Shown: positions 26,811 to 36,511 of the stretch, piece after piece
Layout: each line of letters starts with the position of its first letter
Numbering within the stretch: the first letter of the stretch is position 1
Assembly: GCF_008271295.1 (NCBI RefSeq)
Contig: NZ_VTOY01000008.1
Span: 1-64,000, forward strand
Direction: 5' to 3'
DNA length: 64,000 bases
From: Pseudoselenomonas ruminis
Lineage (GTDB): Bacteria > Bacillota > Negativicutes > Selenomonadales > Selenomonadaceae
Program-made: the position numbers and the translations under genes
Notes under the pieces: model-generated
The model's database searches: none
Seen by the model: only the letters and a program-made list of their open reading frames with translations
Told to the model about the DNA's origin: nothing

Positions 26811-27515
26811 TTATGGCCTTTTCCATATACCGGTCAATTCCCGGGCAGCAGCGGCCGGATTATCCGCTCCGGCCACCGCGCTGATAACAAAGAACCCATC
26901 AACGCCTGCCGCCTTTAGCGATGGCAAATCAGCTGCTTTTACACCACCGCCGACGACCACGGGAACCGGGCTTATCCGCGAAAGCTCCGTTAGTTCGGCA
27001 ATAGTCCGCGTATGGCGGCTGCCGTCTGCCGCGACCCCGGCGTCTGGTTTTGATGCCGTTGGATGCAAGGGACCAGCGCCAAAGTAATCGATATCACAGG
27101 TATCAAAGTGGCGGACATAGTCCAATAATTCATTCGTCCGCGCCGATAGACCGATAATCGCCGCTTCGCCCAAATACCGGCGGCATATATCCGGCGGAAT
27201 ATCTTTCTGCCCGACATGGATGCCATCGACTTTAATCCCGCTGGCTCTAGCTGCCAGCGCCACATCAAGCCGGTCATTGACCAGCAGTGTCACCGAGTCA
27301 CTTTTGCCCGCTGCAGCAATCACCTCAGCCGCCTCTCGGCAAAGCCCTATGAGTTCACGCGCCGACGCAACCTTCGAACGAATCTGCACACAGGTAAAGC
27401 CCTGTTCCACTGCCGGCCGGACAATAGCCGCCACCGGACGCCCCTTGGTATTTTCCGGTCCGACAATTAAATAAGAAGAAATATCCAATGCTCTGTTTCG
27501 CTTCATCAGCACCAA
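26811..27515 (-). CDS. thiE: Thiamine phosphate synthase
   Basis: The 234-residue protein joins the thiazole and pyrimidine phosphates to make thiamine monophosphate. It is a TIM barrel with VQIRSK, LLVNDRLDVALAARASG-VDGIHVGQKD, FGAGPLHPTASK and VVVGGGVKAADLPSLKAAGVDGFFVISAV (given in parts). These are the ThiE substrate and phosphate loops. The start may be TTG 27515 or GTG 27512, both well spaced from AAAGGA, or ATG 27506. No other thi gene is close. Confidence 0.92.
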   Translation of the reverse strand: MVLMKRNRALDISSYLIVGPENTKGRPVAAIVRPAVEQGFTCVQIRSKVASARELIGLCREAAEVIAAAGKSDSVTLLVNDRLDVALAARASGIKVDGIHVGQKDIPPDICRRYLGEAAIIGLSARTNELLDYVRHFDTCDIDYFGAGPLHPTASKPDAGVAADGSRHTRTIAELTELSRISPVPVVVGGGVKAADLPSLKAAGVDGFFVISAVAGADNPAAAARELTGIWKRP

Positions 27516-27537
27516 CCACTATCCTTTCCTAAGTTTA

Positions 27538-27574
27538 CAAAAAACCTGCTATCTTAATGATAGCAGGTTTTTCT
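27538..27574. terminator. Terminator after the DUF4127 gene
   Basis: Perfect arms AAACCTGCTATC and GATAGCAGGTTT around TTAAT, with T-runs on both sides. Confidence 0.85.
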
Positions 27575-27578
27575 TTCG

Positions 27579-29270
27579 TTATGAATGCTTAAAATCGAAC
27601 ATCCCATCATAGCGAATCGAAGCAATGAACATGCGATGCCAGGGGAATGTCACCTGCAGGGAATCAACCTGCTTGAATTCCGGCAAATGGTCTTTGCAGA
27701 ACTGGCGCAACAGACGCGTCGAATCCGCTTCCATCTCCGGCTCATATTCGCCAAGATACAAATAAACCATCGGATTGCCCAACCGCTCAATCTTATGAGC
27801 CATTGCGGTACGGACATTGGCCTGATAAGCCCAATCATCCAGATAACGGGTCAGCAAAAGCTCATTTGCTTTCTCCTGTGGCAGACGGCTGGCCAGCATT
27901 CCCTGTCCCAACGCAAAGCCAAGGCTGTTTGTACCGGTATTCCATCCCGAATAACTCTTTAACTTAAACAACAGGTTATTAGCCTTCAGATGATACATCA
28001 GGACATTATCCGAACCATTCGAAAAGGCAATATCGGCAATTCCCACCGAACAGCCCTTGCGAATCAACGTGCTGACCTGTTCCAAGAACGCATAAGTACC
28101 CGGGCGGTTTTTCCAGTTGTTGAGCGGCGCCGGTTCCCAGTCACGGACGTGATTGGCTTCCCCCGTTACGCCCTCTGGTGTCGTATTGACCAGCAGGGTG
28201 AAATCTGCCAGTCCCGGTGCATCCACCTGCTGTCCACCAGCAACAGCGAGCTCCGTACGAAGGGTAGCTGCAATGCGCTCATCGGAATACGTCGGAATCG
28301 TATCCCCCCCTTTGCCGATGTTGTAGCGGATGGCTACTTTCGGTACAACCTGTTCCCACTGGTTGACCGCTCTGGTCATCAGCAGCATGGCAAATTCGTC
28401 AATGCCCGCCACGATATGAAAACGGCTGTCGGGAATATTCTTGGCATACTCGCGGAGCCAGCGGTCTTCGCGATGGGTCTGCGACAGGCTCGCATTGTCG
28501 TCTTTGCCAATCAGCAGGTAATCGATTTTCCCCGCCCGGGCATCATCAATCAGCATTTTGGTTGCTTCAAGGTTATGCTGGCGGCGTCCAAGCCAGTCCT
28601 TCAGCACCGGTGCCGGAATATCCTGCGTAAGCTGCGCAAGCTCCTGACGTTCTTCCTCGGACAAGCCTTCCATTTCCGCTTTGTCCATCAAGGCCGTATA
28701 GCGGAAAATCTTCGTGCCATACGTGAAATAATAATCCGGGTCCTCGCCGCCCGAAGCCGCACCACTGCGCGGCGTGCGCATCAATGACGTAAACGCGTAT
28801 ATCTTCAACGACGGATGAAGCTCCCGAAGCTCATGCAGACGATTGGCCCGTTCCTTCAACTCAGCCCTGGGGATTTCATGAACCCTTGAAGTCACCAGAC
28901 CGCCGTAAACCAGGGAATCGGTGGCGATTACTGCCACCTCAGCGCTTTTGGCATTTTCCTTGGTCCACTTCCAGAGTTCTTCCGTATCCCCCTTGGTAGT
29001 AAGGCCGCCGAGGAGTTTTTTATCCGGCATGATTACCTCATACCCCAACTCCTGAACCACAGCCGCCGTCTGCTCACAGGAAGTCGGCCGGTTGTCGTGG
29101 GGAATGAATAATATCTTGGCCTTATGGTCCGGTGGTCCCGGCGGCACCTGCTGCTCGACTTTTTGCTCACGATGCCGGCCGATACTCCAGCGAGCCTCGC
29201 CCACCGTCATGGGCAGCACCAGTAGTAGCAGCAATCCCAATATGCCAGCCTTGGCTAATGTCTTTCGCAT
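27579..29270 (-). CDS. Secreted DUF4127 family protein
   Basis: The 563-residue protein has a signal peptide (about 1-26). The blocks KILFIPHDNRPTS, VIMPDKKLLGGLTTKGD and ATDSLVYGGLVTSRVHEI followed by SLMRTPRSG identify the DUF4127 family. Its biochemical role is not established. The start of the mature domain (DNRP, LVYGGL) and its conserved Asp, Arg and His residues suggest a hydrolytic or binding site, but this is speculation. AAAGGA precedes the ATG. It is a single gene. Confidence 0.8.
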   Translation of the reverse strand: MRKTLAKAGILGLLLLLVLPMTVGEARWSIGRHREQKVEQQVPPGPPDHKAKILFIPHDNRPTSCEQTAAVVQELGYEVIMPDKKLLGGLTTKGDTEELWKWTKENAKSAEVAVIATDSLVYGGLVTSRVHEIPRAELKERANRLHELRELHPSLKIYAFTSLMRTPRSGAASGGEDPDYYFTYGTKIFRYTALMDKAEMEGLSEEERQELAQLTQDIPAPVLKDWLGRRQHNLEATKMLIDDARAGKIDYLLIGKDDNASLSQTHREDRWLREYAKNIPDSRFHIVAGIDEFAMLLMTRAVNQWEQVVPKVAIRYNIGKGGDTIPTYSDERIAATLRTELAVAGGQQVDAPGLADFTLLVNTTPEGVTGEANHVRDWEPAPLNNWKNRPGTYAFLEQVSTLIRKGCSVGIADIAFSNGSDNVLMYHLKANNLLFKLKSYSGWNTGTNSLGFALGQGMLASRLPQEKANELLLTRYLDDWAYQANVRTAMAHKIERLGNPMVYLYLGEYEPEMEADSTRLLRQFCKDHLPEFKQVDSLQVTFPWHRMFIASIRYDGMFDFKHS

Positions 29271-29350
29271 GAAAAAATCCTTTCGTAAATCGATTCTAAA
29301 GTCCTAATTTGACGAGATACGAACACTATTATACCATACTCAAACAAAAG

Positions 29351-29376
29351 AAAAAGCCTTTCCCTACAGAAAGGCT
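29351..29376 (-). terminator. Terminator of the trp operon
   Basis: AGCCTTTC and GAAAGGCT form a stem followed by five T on the minus strand, about 35 nt past the trpG stop. Confidence 0.8.
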
Positions 29377-29409
29377 CATAAAATATTAATTTTTTATTCT
29401 GTTTATGTT

Positions 29410-29979
29410 CTATAACTGTTCCAGGAAATTCTGCATCATCGTGCGCCCATCCGGAGTCAGAATGGATTCCGGATGAAACTGAATGCCTTCAATCGCATAT
29501 TCCTTATGGCGGACGCCCATAATCATGCCGTCGGCCAACTCACTGGTCACTTCCAGACAATCCGGCAGTGTTGACCGGTCAATAATCAGTGAATGATACC
29601 GGCCAATCGGAATGTCCTGCGGCAGTCCCTGGTAGAGTCCTGTCCCCTGGTGATGAAGCGGTGACGTCTTGCCATGAACGACTTCGCCCGTGCGCACTAT
29701 GCGGCCCCCAAAGACCTCTCCGATAGCCTGATGGCCGAGACATATCCCCAGCATCGGCACTTTCCCTTTGAGCGTATAAATAAGCTCCTCGCTGATGCCG
29801 GCGTCTTTGGGCACGCCGGGTCCCGGTGAAATCACAATGCCGTCATAATGCCGGTCAGCAACTTCGGCGACGGTAATCTGATCGTGACGAATGACTTCCA
29901 CCTCAGCCCCGAGTTCACTCAAGAGCTGATAGACATTGTAGGTAAATGAATCATAGTTATCAAGCAAAAGTAACGGCAT
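29410..29979 (-). CDS. trpG: Anthranilate synthase component II (glutamine amidotransferase)
   Basis: This 189-residue class I amidotransferase begins [18 protein letters not shown]. The nucleophile is Cys 80 in MLGICLGHQAIGE, and the catalytic His-Glu pair is in IQFHPESIL. It feeds ammonia from glutamine to TrpE. It could also serve folate synthesis as PabA, as in other Firmicutes. Its start lies 20 nt inside the trpE end, so the two are coupled. Confidence 0.93.
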   Translation of the reverse strand: MPLLLLDNYDSFTYNVYQLLSELGAEVEVIRHDQITVAEVADRHYDGIVISPGPGVPKDAGISEELIYTLKGKVPMLGICLGHQAIGEVFGGRIVRTGEVVHGKTSPLHHQGTGLYQGLPQDIPIGRYHSLIIDRSTLPDCLEVTSELADGMIMGVRHKEYAIEGIQFHPESILTPDGRTMMQNFLEQL

Positions 29980-31462
29980 CGTTTTCCACCTCCTCTACTA
30001 CTTCAAACAGAGCCTTGGATTTCTGCAGGATTTCCTGATATTCTTTTTCCGGAACTGAGTCAGCGACAATGCCCGCCCCAGACTGAATGATTGCCGTGTC
30101 ATCGTTTTCGATGCGCATCGTCCGGAGCGTGATGCACATATCCATGTTACCGGCAAAATCCATGTAGCCAACGGTCCCCGAATAGGTATTCCGCTTCACC
30201 GGCTCAAGCTCATGAATGATTTCCATTGCCCGGAGTTTTGGCGCACCGCTGACGGTTCCTGCGGGGAACGTTGCCCGCAGGACATCCATTGGCGCATATC
30301 CCTGCTTGATTTTCCCGGTCACTTCCGAAACCATATGCATGACATGACTGAAAAATTCCACCTGTTTAAGTTTCGTCACCTTGACCGTGCCCGGCTCACT
30401 GATACGACCAATATCATTGCGCGCCAAATCCACCAGCATGGAATGTTCGGCCACCTCTTTGGTATCGTCCTTAAGCCCTGCCGCCAGCTCCTGGTCTTCG
30501 GCAGCATTTTTGCCCCGGCGGCGGGTACCCGCAATCGGATACGTGTAGACCGTATCGCCAGCCACCTTTACGAGCATCTCCGGCGATGCGCCTACCAATT
30601 TCACACTGCCGAAATTGAAATAAAACATATACGGCGACGGGTTCACCTGGCGCAGGCGGCGATAAAAATGAAAGCACGGCTTCGTTATCTTCTGGCGGAA
30701 CTGACGGGAAGGCACCACTTGAAAGATATCTCCGGCGAAAATATACTCTTTGGCTTTGCGGATTGCTGACAGAAAATCGGCCGGAGCTTCCCCGTATTTT
30801 TTCAGGAAGTCCACCGGTTCCCGTTCGGTTGACGTCTCGATTTTATGTGATTTAACGGGCTCTGCCAACCGCTGCTTAAGGGCCGCCATCTTTTCCTCAA
30901 TCACACCGTAGACTTCATCGGGATTCTCCGCGCCTTTGACATCGGCAAAATAAATCAATCGGGCATTGTTGCGCAGGGCATCGTATACGACCAGAATGCG
31001 GCAAATCATAAACTGGCCGAGAAGTTCCTCCTCGCCGAGGTCCAGCCCGCGCACGCGATCAAAGGTCGAAACAATCTCATAGTTGAAATAGCCGACCATT
31101 CCGCCATTAGCCAAGGGTATCTCCGCATCCTCGAGCGCAGGGCTGAAGCGTTTCATATAATTCCGGATAGAAACAGTTGGTTCACCCTCCACGGTTTTCA
31201 TCAAATCGTTTTCTTTGATGATCAGCCGGTTCTTGAACACCTGCAGCCGCGCAAACGGTTCGGCCCCGATAAAGGAATACCGGCCGAACTGCTGATGCGT
31301 AGTATCTACGGATTCGAGAATAAAGCCCTTGTGGTCATCTACGAGTTTATAATACACCGATACCGGCGTATCCATATCCATATTGATTTCGGTTGAGACC
31401 GCAATCAGATTCTTTTCTTTCGCCAGCCGGCAAAAGCCAGCTCGTGATGGTGTAAGTTCCAT
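29960..31462 (-). CDS. trpE: Anthranilate synthase component I
   Basis: The 500-residue protein converts chorismate to anthranilate with TrpG. The C-terminal chorismate-binding domain has [29 protein letters not shown] (20), [20 protein letters not shown] and [18 protein letters not shown]. The N-terminal part is the regulatory domain of TrpE. It starts 23 nt after a strong hairpin that separates it from the upstream genes, with GGAGTGAGGT as ribosome site. Confidence 0.95.
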   Translation of the reverse strand: MELTPSRAGFCRLAKEKNLIAVSTEINMDMDTPVSVYYKLVDDHKGFILESVDTTHQQFGRYSFIGAEPFARLQVFKNRLIIKENDLMKTVEGEPTVSIRNYMKRFSPALEDAEIPLANGGMVGYFNYEIVSTFDRVRGLDLGEEELLGQFMICRILVVYDALRNNARLIYFADVKGAENPDEVYGVIEEKMAALKQRLAEPVKSHKIETSTEREPVDFLKKYGEAPADFLSAIRKAKEYIFAGDIFQVVPSRQFRQKITKPCFHFYRRLRQVNPSPYMFYFNFGSVKLVGASPEMLVKVAGDTVYTYPIAGTRRRGKNAAEDQELAAGLKDDTKEVAEHSMLVDLARNDIGRISEPGTVKVTKLKQVEFFSHVMHMVSEVTGKIKQGYAPMDVLRATFPAGTVSGAPKLRAMEIIHELEPVKRNTYSGTVGYMDFAGNMDMCITLRTMRIENDDTAIIQSGAGIVADSVPEKEYQEILQKSKALFEVVEEVENDAVTFA

Positions 31463-31482
31463 TTTACCTCACTCCATTCTGC

Positions 31483-31518
31483 AAAAAGCCCCTGCAGGGA
31501 ACGCCTGCAGGGGCTTTC
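31483..31518 (-). terminator. Strong hairpin between the small ORF and trpE
   Basis: Fourteen-base perfect arms (31485-31498 and 31504-31517) around a 5-nt loop are followed by five T on the minus strand. It is a complete Rho-independent terminator inside the trp gene group, so trpEG would need read-through or a further promoter. Confidence 0.85.
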
Positions 31519-31533
31519 TCCGGACAGTTTCTC

Positions 31534-31800
31534 TTACCGTTGCGGCAGATTAATCTCCTGGACGATTTTATGTTCATCGCGTCCCAGGCACCATCCGAGG
31601 GCTTTTATTTCCGAGTAGAGCATCACGCGCTGTTCGCGGTTGTCATTCTGAGACCGCATGAGCATCTGATACTGTTTTATGGCCTGCTGATAACGGGCCG
31701 AAATCTCCTGAACACTCCTCGGCTTCTCCGGACGATTGCTGGCATGACGACGGATCATATCCTCTGCCGCATCAACGGTCTTAATATCTGTAATGATCAT
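31534..31800 (-). CDS. Small protein of unknown function inside the trp operon
   Basis: The 88-residue product starts MIITDIKTVDAAEDMIRRHA and is basic, soluble and helical in character (predicted helix about 35-65). It has no signal peptide and no family I recognise. A single Trp lies in LGWCLGRDEHK. It has an SD (AAGGAAG) 7-8 nt before the ATG, sits 76 nt after trpA and is followed by the strong terminator. Position between trpA and trpE suggests a link to tryptophan control or metabolism, but nothing in the sequence proves it. Confidence 0.7.
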   Translation of the reverse strand: MIITDIKTVDAAEDMIRRHASNRPEKPRSVQEISARYQQAIKQYQMLMRSQNDNREQRVMLYSEIKALGWCLGRDEHKIVQEINLPQR

Positions 31801-31876
31801 ACTGGTCTTCCTTTCTGACTCATTTTACCTGATAGTATTATTCGTCATGAGAAAAGAAAACCCTTTTTCCTGCCAG

Positions 31877-32671
31877 TTAATGCAGGCAGCTCGCATCCAA
31901 AGCATCACGCATATCGTGAATCAGCTGCATCGCCTCGTCGAGCTTTCCATCGAGCAGGCGCTTGACTACTGCACTGCCGACGATGACGGCATCGGCATGC
32001 GCTGCCGCCGCTACGGCAGCTTCTGCCGAGCCTATGCCAAAGCCAACAGCCAGCGGCGTATCGGTGAATTTACGGGCCTTTTCGCAAACACCGCCAATTA
32101 CGCTGTAATCCACTTTTTTGACTCCGGTTACGCCGTTGTTGGATACACAATAGATAAAGCCACGGGCATCCTGGCAGGTATCAGCCATGCGCGCTTCGGT
32201 CGTTCCCGGCGTGATAAATTCTGCCAGCACGAAGTCATGCTCTGCACAGATGCGCCGCATCTCACCAGATTCCTCATGGGGCACATCGGGAACGATAATG
32301 CCGTCCATGCCGGCTTCCTTGAAATCCTTGACGAATTTTTCAAAGCCGTAATGATACATGTTGTTGATATAGCCCATACCGACGATGGGAATGTCGGAGA
32401 ACTTGCGAATTTCCCGTAATACTTCCAGTTCCTTGGCCAGCGTCATCTGATTCTTCAAAGCAATGACCGAGGCCGTCTGGATCACCGGCCCATCAGCCAT
32501 GGGATCCGAAAATGGCAGTCCTAATTCAATGAGGCTTGCGCCATTTGCTTCAGCCTGCTTTACAGCCTCAATCGTCGTCGCTACATCCGGAGCCCCGCAA
32601 GTGATGTAGACGTATATTCCTTTTTTATTGGCCGCTTTGAGCTCAGCCATTCTCTTTTCAATGCGGTTCAT
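31877..32671 (-). CDS. trpA: Tryptophan synthase alpha chain
   Basis: The 264-residue TIM barrel cleaves indole-3-glycerol phosphate. The catalytic Glu 49 is in [16 protein letters not shown] with Asp 60 nearby; the phosphate loop is seen in [11 protein letters not shown]. Its ATG overlaps the trpB stop (ATGA), with GGGGGAGG inside the end of trpB. It forms the alpha-beta complex with TrpB. Confidence 0.96.
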   Translation of the reverse strand: MNRIEKRMAELKAANKKGIYVYITCGAPDVATTIEAVKQAEANGASLIELGLPFSDPMADGPVIQTASVIALKNQMTLAKELEVLREIRKFSDIPIVGMGYINNMYHYGFEKFVKDFKEAGMDGIIVPDVPHEESGEMRRICAEHDFVLAEFITPGTTEARMADTCQDARGFIYCVSNNGVTGVKKVDYSVIGGVCEKARKFTDTPLAVGFGIGSAEAAVAAAAHADAVIVGSAVVKRLLDGKLDEAMQLIHDMRDALDASCLH

Positions 32672-33858
32672 AACTCTACATCCTCCCCCAATGCTTTTGC
32701 TACCATCGCCACGTCTTTGTCCCCGCGGCCCGACAAGCAGACAACCACCGTTTCCTCTTTCTTCGTCTGGGGCATGAGCTTTTCCAGATAAGCCAGCGCA
32801 TGGGAACTTTCCAGCGCCGGAATAATGCCCTCTACCTTCGAAACACGCTGGAAGGCCTCAAGTGCCTCCTCATCCGTTACCGAAACGTAATCGACAATCC
32901 CTGCATCCTTAAAATAGGAATGCTCTGGGCCTACACCAGGATAATCGAGGCCAGCCGAAATCGAATAAGCTTCCACGACCTGTCCATCATCGGTCTGCAA
33001 GAGATAACTGTAAGCACCATGCAGGATGCCCGGCTCGCCAGCACCGGAAAGCGTTTTAGCATTGTCAGCTACCGCATCGCTGCGTCCACCGGCCTCAACA
33101 CCAAACTTCTTTACTTCCTTATCGTTGCGGAAATCATAGAACGTTCCAATCGCGTTACTGCCGCCGCCGACGCAAGCGACCATGTAGTTGGGAAGACCGC
33201 CAGTCTTTTCCTTAATCTGCTCGCGGATTTCTTCGCCGATAACCTTCTGGAAATCGCGAACAATCGTCGGATACGGGTGCGGACCAACGGCCGAGCCAAT
33301 GATGTAATGGGTATCGGTAATATTTGTTGCCCAATAGCGGATTGCCTCACTCGTGGCATCTTTCAGCGTCCCCGTACCACTCGATACCGGAATGACTTTT
33401 GCGCCCAAAAGCTTCATGCGGAACACGTTGAGTTTCTGACGCTCAACGTCGACAGCGCCCATAAACACATGACATTCCATGCCAAAGAGCGCGGCCACCG
33501 TCGCCGAAGCAACACCATGCTGGCCAGCACCTGTCTCAGCAACGATGCGTTTCTTGCCCATGAGCTTTGCCAACAGTGCCTGTCCGAGCGCATTGTTGAT
33601 TTTATGGGCACCTGTGTGGAGCAAATCTTCACGCTTGAGGAAAATCTTTGCCTTGCCATAGTGCTCTGTCAATTTCTGCGCATAATAGAGGTTCGTCGGC
33701 CGCCCTGCATATTCGCGCAGCAGCGAACGGAACTCACGCTGAAACTCTGCATCATCTTTATATTTCTTATAAGCGGCTTCCAGCTCATTAAGTGCCGGCA
33801 TAACGATTTCCGGTACATACTGTCCGCCAAACTTGCCAAATCTTCCTTTTGTATTCAT
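32668..33858 (-). CDS. trpB: Tryptophan synthase beta chain
   Basis: This 396-residue PLP enzyme joins indole and serine. Lys 86 in [14 protein letters not shown] binds PLP. The blocks [18 protein letters not shown] and SGRGDKD are intact. The short TrpB1 length fits partnership with TrpA. AGGAG lies before the ATG. Confidence 0.97.
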   Translation of the reverse strand: MNTKGRFGKFGGQYVPEIVMPALNELEAAYKKYKDDAEFQREFRSLLREYAGRPTNLYYAQKLTEHYGKAKIFLKREDLLHTGAHKINNALGQALLAKLMGKKRIVAETGAGQHGVASATVAALFGMECHVFMGAVDVERQKLNVFRMKLLGAKVIPVSSGTGTLKDATSEAIRYWATNITDTHYIIGSAVGPHPYPTIVRDFQKVIGEEIREQIKEKTGGLPNYMVACVGGGSNAIGTFYDFRNDKEVKKFGVEAGGRSDAVADNAKTLSGAGEPGILHGAYSYLLQTDDGQVVEAYSISAGLDYPGVGPEHSYFKDAGIVDYVSVTDEEALEAFQRVSKVEGIIPALESSHALAYLEKLMPQTKKEETVVVCLSGRGDKDVAMVAKALGEDVEL

Positions 33859-33891
33859 GTTAATCTCCTACTCTTTGCTATATCACAGGGG

Positions 33892-34659
33892 TTAATGGGA
33901 AAGTTTCCGCGTCATCGCGCCGATATTTTCCGAGCGTACGAGCCCCTCGCCTACCAGGATTCCATCACAGCCAGCCGCGCGGAGCACCTTGGCATCCTCA
34001 GCAGAGAAAACACCACTCTCACTGATGAGCACCCGGCTGCTGTCGGCGCTCGGCAGCAAATCCAGCGTCTGTTGGATATCGGTCTTAAAAGTCTTGAGAT
34101 TCCGGTTGTTAATGCCGATAAATTCCGCCGGCGTCGAAAGGGCGGCCTTCATATCCGCTTCATCATGGACTTCCACCAAAGCATCCATACCCAAACTCCA
34201 TGCCGTGTAAAGAAATTCTTTCAGCTGCGCGGGCGTCAAAATCCGCGCAATCAGCAGAATCGCATCAGCACCGAGCATTCTCGCCTCATAAATCTGATAT
34301 TCATCGATAATAAAATCTTTTCGAAGCAGCGGAAGCTTTACCAGCTGCCGAACCTTGGCAAAATCTTCGTTGCAGCCGAGAAAATGCGGGTCCGTATGAA
34401 CCGACAGCATGCTCGCACCACTTTCTTCGTAGATACGGGCCAGCTCTTCTACCGTATGGGTCTTGTTTAACCGCCCCTTGGCCGGTGACTGGAGCTTGCA
34501 CTCAGCGATGAGGTTCCAATCCCCCTTCTTGAATTTCTTGCTCATGCGGAACGTATCTGGCTTTATCTTTGCCTTGATTTCCTCCAAAGGCATCTTGGAC
34601 TTGGCAGCTGCTACGATCGCCTTCTTTTCGGCTACGATTTCCGCTAATATATCTCTCAT
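33892..34659 (-). CDS. trpC: Indole-3-glycerol phosphate synthase
   Basis: The 255-residue protein has the TrpC signature LIAECKLQSPAKG and the catalytic Lys in LLRKDFIIDEYQIYEARMLGADAILLI (in parts). IGINNRNLKTF and LISESGV follow. The start overlaps the trpF stop by 4 nt. It makes indole-3-glycerol phosphate from the TrpF product. Confidence 0.95.
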   Translation of the reverse strand: MRDILAEIVAEKKAIVAAAKSKMPLEEIKAKIKPDTFRMSKKFKKGDWNLIAECKLQSPAKGRLNKTHTVEELARIYEESGASMLSVHTDPHFLGCNEDFAKVRQLVKLPLLRKDFIIDEYQIYEARMLGADAILLIARILTPAQLKEFLYTAWSLGMDALVEVHDEADMKAALSTPAEFIGINNRNLKTFKTDIQQTLDLLPSADSSRVLISESGVFSAEDAKVLRAAGCDGILVGEGLVRSENIGAMTRKLSH

Positions 34660-35285
34660 TGACGCTTCCTCCCTCGCGGCAGGCTCCTGGCTCTGCGCAT
34701 AAACGCCTGTATCTTACTGATTGATTTTTCTTCATCGACCTCCAAACTGCCCGACACATCCACACCATAGGGATGGAACGTCCGCAGCACCGTTTGCAGG
34801 TTGTCGATGTTGATACCACCGGCAATCAACACTGGTTTTTCCACTTTCGCTATTTCTTCGGCGGCGGACCGCCAGTCGAAACTCTCCCCGGTTCCCCCGA
34901 GTTTGCCCGGACGAAACGCATCAATTAGAATAAACTCGGCCGGATATTCATTGGCTGCTTCTGCCGAGAAGTTGTCCCCATAACGGAATGCCTTGATGAC
35001 GGAGCACTGCACCTTGCGAGCATAAGCCGCATTTTCGTGCCCATGAAGCTGGACGAAATCAAGATGTACCTGCCGGACGATTTCGTTGACTTTCTCGATG
35101 TCCTCATCGACAAACACACCGGTTTTCCATGAATGCTGCAGCTGGCTGCTGATCACGGCAGCGTGTTCCGGCTCAATATAACGATGGCTCTCGGGCCAAA
35201 AAATAAATCCGATGAAATCCGCTCCTGCCTCTTCCGCAACTTTTGCCGTCAACAGCGATTTCATTCCACAAATCTTAACCTTCAT
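34656..35285 (-). CDS. trpF: Phosphoribosylanthranilate isomerase
   Basis: The 209-residue protein starts MKVKICGMKSLLTAKVAEEAGAD. This ATG is chosen because AGGGG lies 9 nt upstream and the family begins here; the upstream in-frame part is T-box leader. The blocks DFIGFIFWPESHRYI, VQLHGHE and LIAGGINIDNL are typical. It is the first gene of the operon. Confidence 0.94.
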   Translation of the reverse strand: MKVKICGMKSLLTAKVAEEAGADFIGFIFWPESHRYIEPEHAAVISSQLQHSWKTGVFVDEDIEKVNEIVRQVHLDFVQLHGHENAAYARKVQCSVIKAFRYGDNFSAEAANEYPAEFILIDAFRPGKLGGTGESFDWRSAAEEIAKVEKPVLIAGGINIDNLQTVLRTFHPYGVDVSGSLEVDEEKSISKIQAFMRRARSLPRGRKRQ

Positions 35286-35289
35286 CCAC

Positions 35290-35631
35290 TCATCCCCTAA
35301 TACTACAAAAACCCCGACCGGAGAAAACTCCAGCCGGGGCGAATCAGCTTCGCGGTACCACCCGTTTGCATGTATCAATACATCTCATTCCGGCACAGGA
35401 CAAACACCGATGCCATAGCCCGATAACGGAGGCAGCCGTTCCAGCCTACTAACAGACATCTATCTGCTTTGGGTGGACTCTCGCAGGACCATTCAGATTA
35501 CCTCACTGACCGGACTTCACACCACTGGTCTCCCAGTCTCCGGCTCGCTTGACAGCTACCTGTAACCGTACTATTTCCCGTTCGTTGATTTCGCTCTGTT
35601 GATCGACTGTAACTATGTTAACCCGTCGATG
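35290..35631 (-). ncRNA. T-box leader with Trp (UGG) specifier upstream of trpFCBA
   Basis: The minus strand shows the T-box core GGGTGGTACCGCG (35351-35364). A Rho-independent terminator follows (35306-35340; CCCCGGCTGGAG / CTCCGGTCGGGG, then T-run), about 20 nt before trpF. Upstream Stem I sequence contains CTGAATGGTCC, where GAA precedes a TGG codon (35489-35491). That places a Trp codon in the specifier loop. Uncharged tRNA-Trp would bind and favour the antiterminator. The specifier position is read by pattern and not by a full fold. Confidence 0.92.
35306..35340 (-). terminator. T-box terminator
   Basis: The GC-rich stem with five T after it on the minus strand overlaps the T-box core's downstream side, as in standard T-box attenuators. 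Confidence 0.88.
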
Positions 35632-35637
35632 TTTTAC

Positions 35638-35666
35638 ATCTTACACGCTTTTGTTTTTCTTGTCAA
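35638..35666 (-). promoter_or_regulatory. Promoter of the trp T-box transcript
   Basis: TTGACA (35661-35666) and TAAGAT (35638-35643) on the minus strand are 17 nt apart, just before the leader. Confidence 0.7.
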
Positions 35667-35741
35667 TACATATTTTACATTTTATGTCATTTTTTTGATA
35701 TTTTATTCATAAAATGAAAATATTCCACTGCCTCAACGAAC

Positions 35742-35778
35742 AAAAACCCGTTGACTCTGCGATGAGCCAACGGGTTCT
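35742..35778 (-). terminator. Terminator after the secreted repeat protein gene
   Basis: AACCCGTTG and CAACGGGTT pair, with five T after the stem on the minus strand. Confidence 0.82.
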
Positions 35779-35788
35779 TATCTTGATG

Positions 35789-36511
35789 TTATTTATCAGC
35801 CGGTTCTTCCGGAGCCTCCGGTGCATCTGCTGGCGGCGGGCCGCCCTGCGGGCCATGACCATTCATTTCCTGCGGACCAGGGCCTACTTTCAGCACGCTT
35901 TTATCAACGCCCAGCTGGTCTGCTACATCACCCCAACGGTTGTTGATTTTCTTCATATCCAGAACGCTCTGGATATCTTTGTTGGCAGCTTTTGCCAAAA
36001 CACCTGCTGCTACGATATCGTGCGCACGATAGCCATTTTTCAGCAGCGAAACAGCCGTATTTTCATCGATAGCAGCCTTCTCGGCAATGTCTTTTGCCTG
36101 CATCGATGCCATCTTATCCTGAACCTGCTCGCGGGTGATACCAAGGTCTTTGCCTACTTCTGGCCAATCCTTGGTATCCGTCTTCATATCCATGACTTCT
36201 TTAAACGATTTTCCGCTGATATTGGCAAACATAGCGGCCTGACCGATATCACGAATGTCTTTTCCATCCTCAATAGCACTCTTGACTTCTTTCTCATCGA
36301 CGCCGAACGTATCATGGACTTTTTTAGCCGCATCATCGGCACTCATCTGAACCGGCGGATGCTGCGGCATCTGCCCCTTCTGCATAGCAGCCGGACGCTG
36401 ATGCTTGTCAGCATGAGAAACCGATTTTGCACTCGCTGCATTGACACCAATTCCCGTCAGCATTGCGCCAGCCAGGATACCTGCTACTAATTTCTTATTC
36501 GCACTTTTCAT
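35789..36511 (-). CDS. Secreted protein with two related helical segments, function unknown
   Basis: The 240-residue protein has a signal peptide (about 1-28, ending NAASA). A His/Met/Gln-rich linker follows (about 32-55). Two related segments lie at about 85-135 (GKDIRDIGQAAMFANISGKS) and 155-205 (GYRAHDIVAAGVLAKAANKD). Each is followed by a (V/S)xMK...W..V...LG(I/V) pattern, which suggests an internal duplication. The tail is rich in Pro, Glu and Gly. I do not recognise a family. Secretion to the periplasm is the only firm statement. Confidence 0.75.
   Translation of the reverse strand: MKSANKKLVAGILAGAMLTGIGVNAASAKSVSHADKHQRPAAMQKGQMPQHPPVQMSADDAAKKVHDTFGVDEKEVKSAIEDGKDIRDIGQAAMFANISGKSFKEVMDMKTDTKDWPEVGKDLGITREQVQDKMASMQAKDIAEKAAIDENTAVSLLKNGYRAHDIVAAGVLAKAANKDIQSVLDMKKINNRWGDVADQLGVDKSVLKVGPGPQEMNGHGPQGGPPPADAPEAPEEPADK

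Noticed and set aside
32800-34470. A 556-codon open frame opposite trpB and trpC
   Set aside because: It is antisense to two well-defined trp genes.
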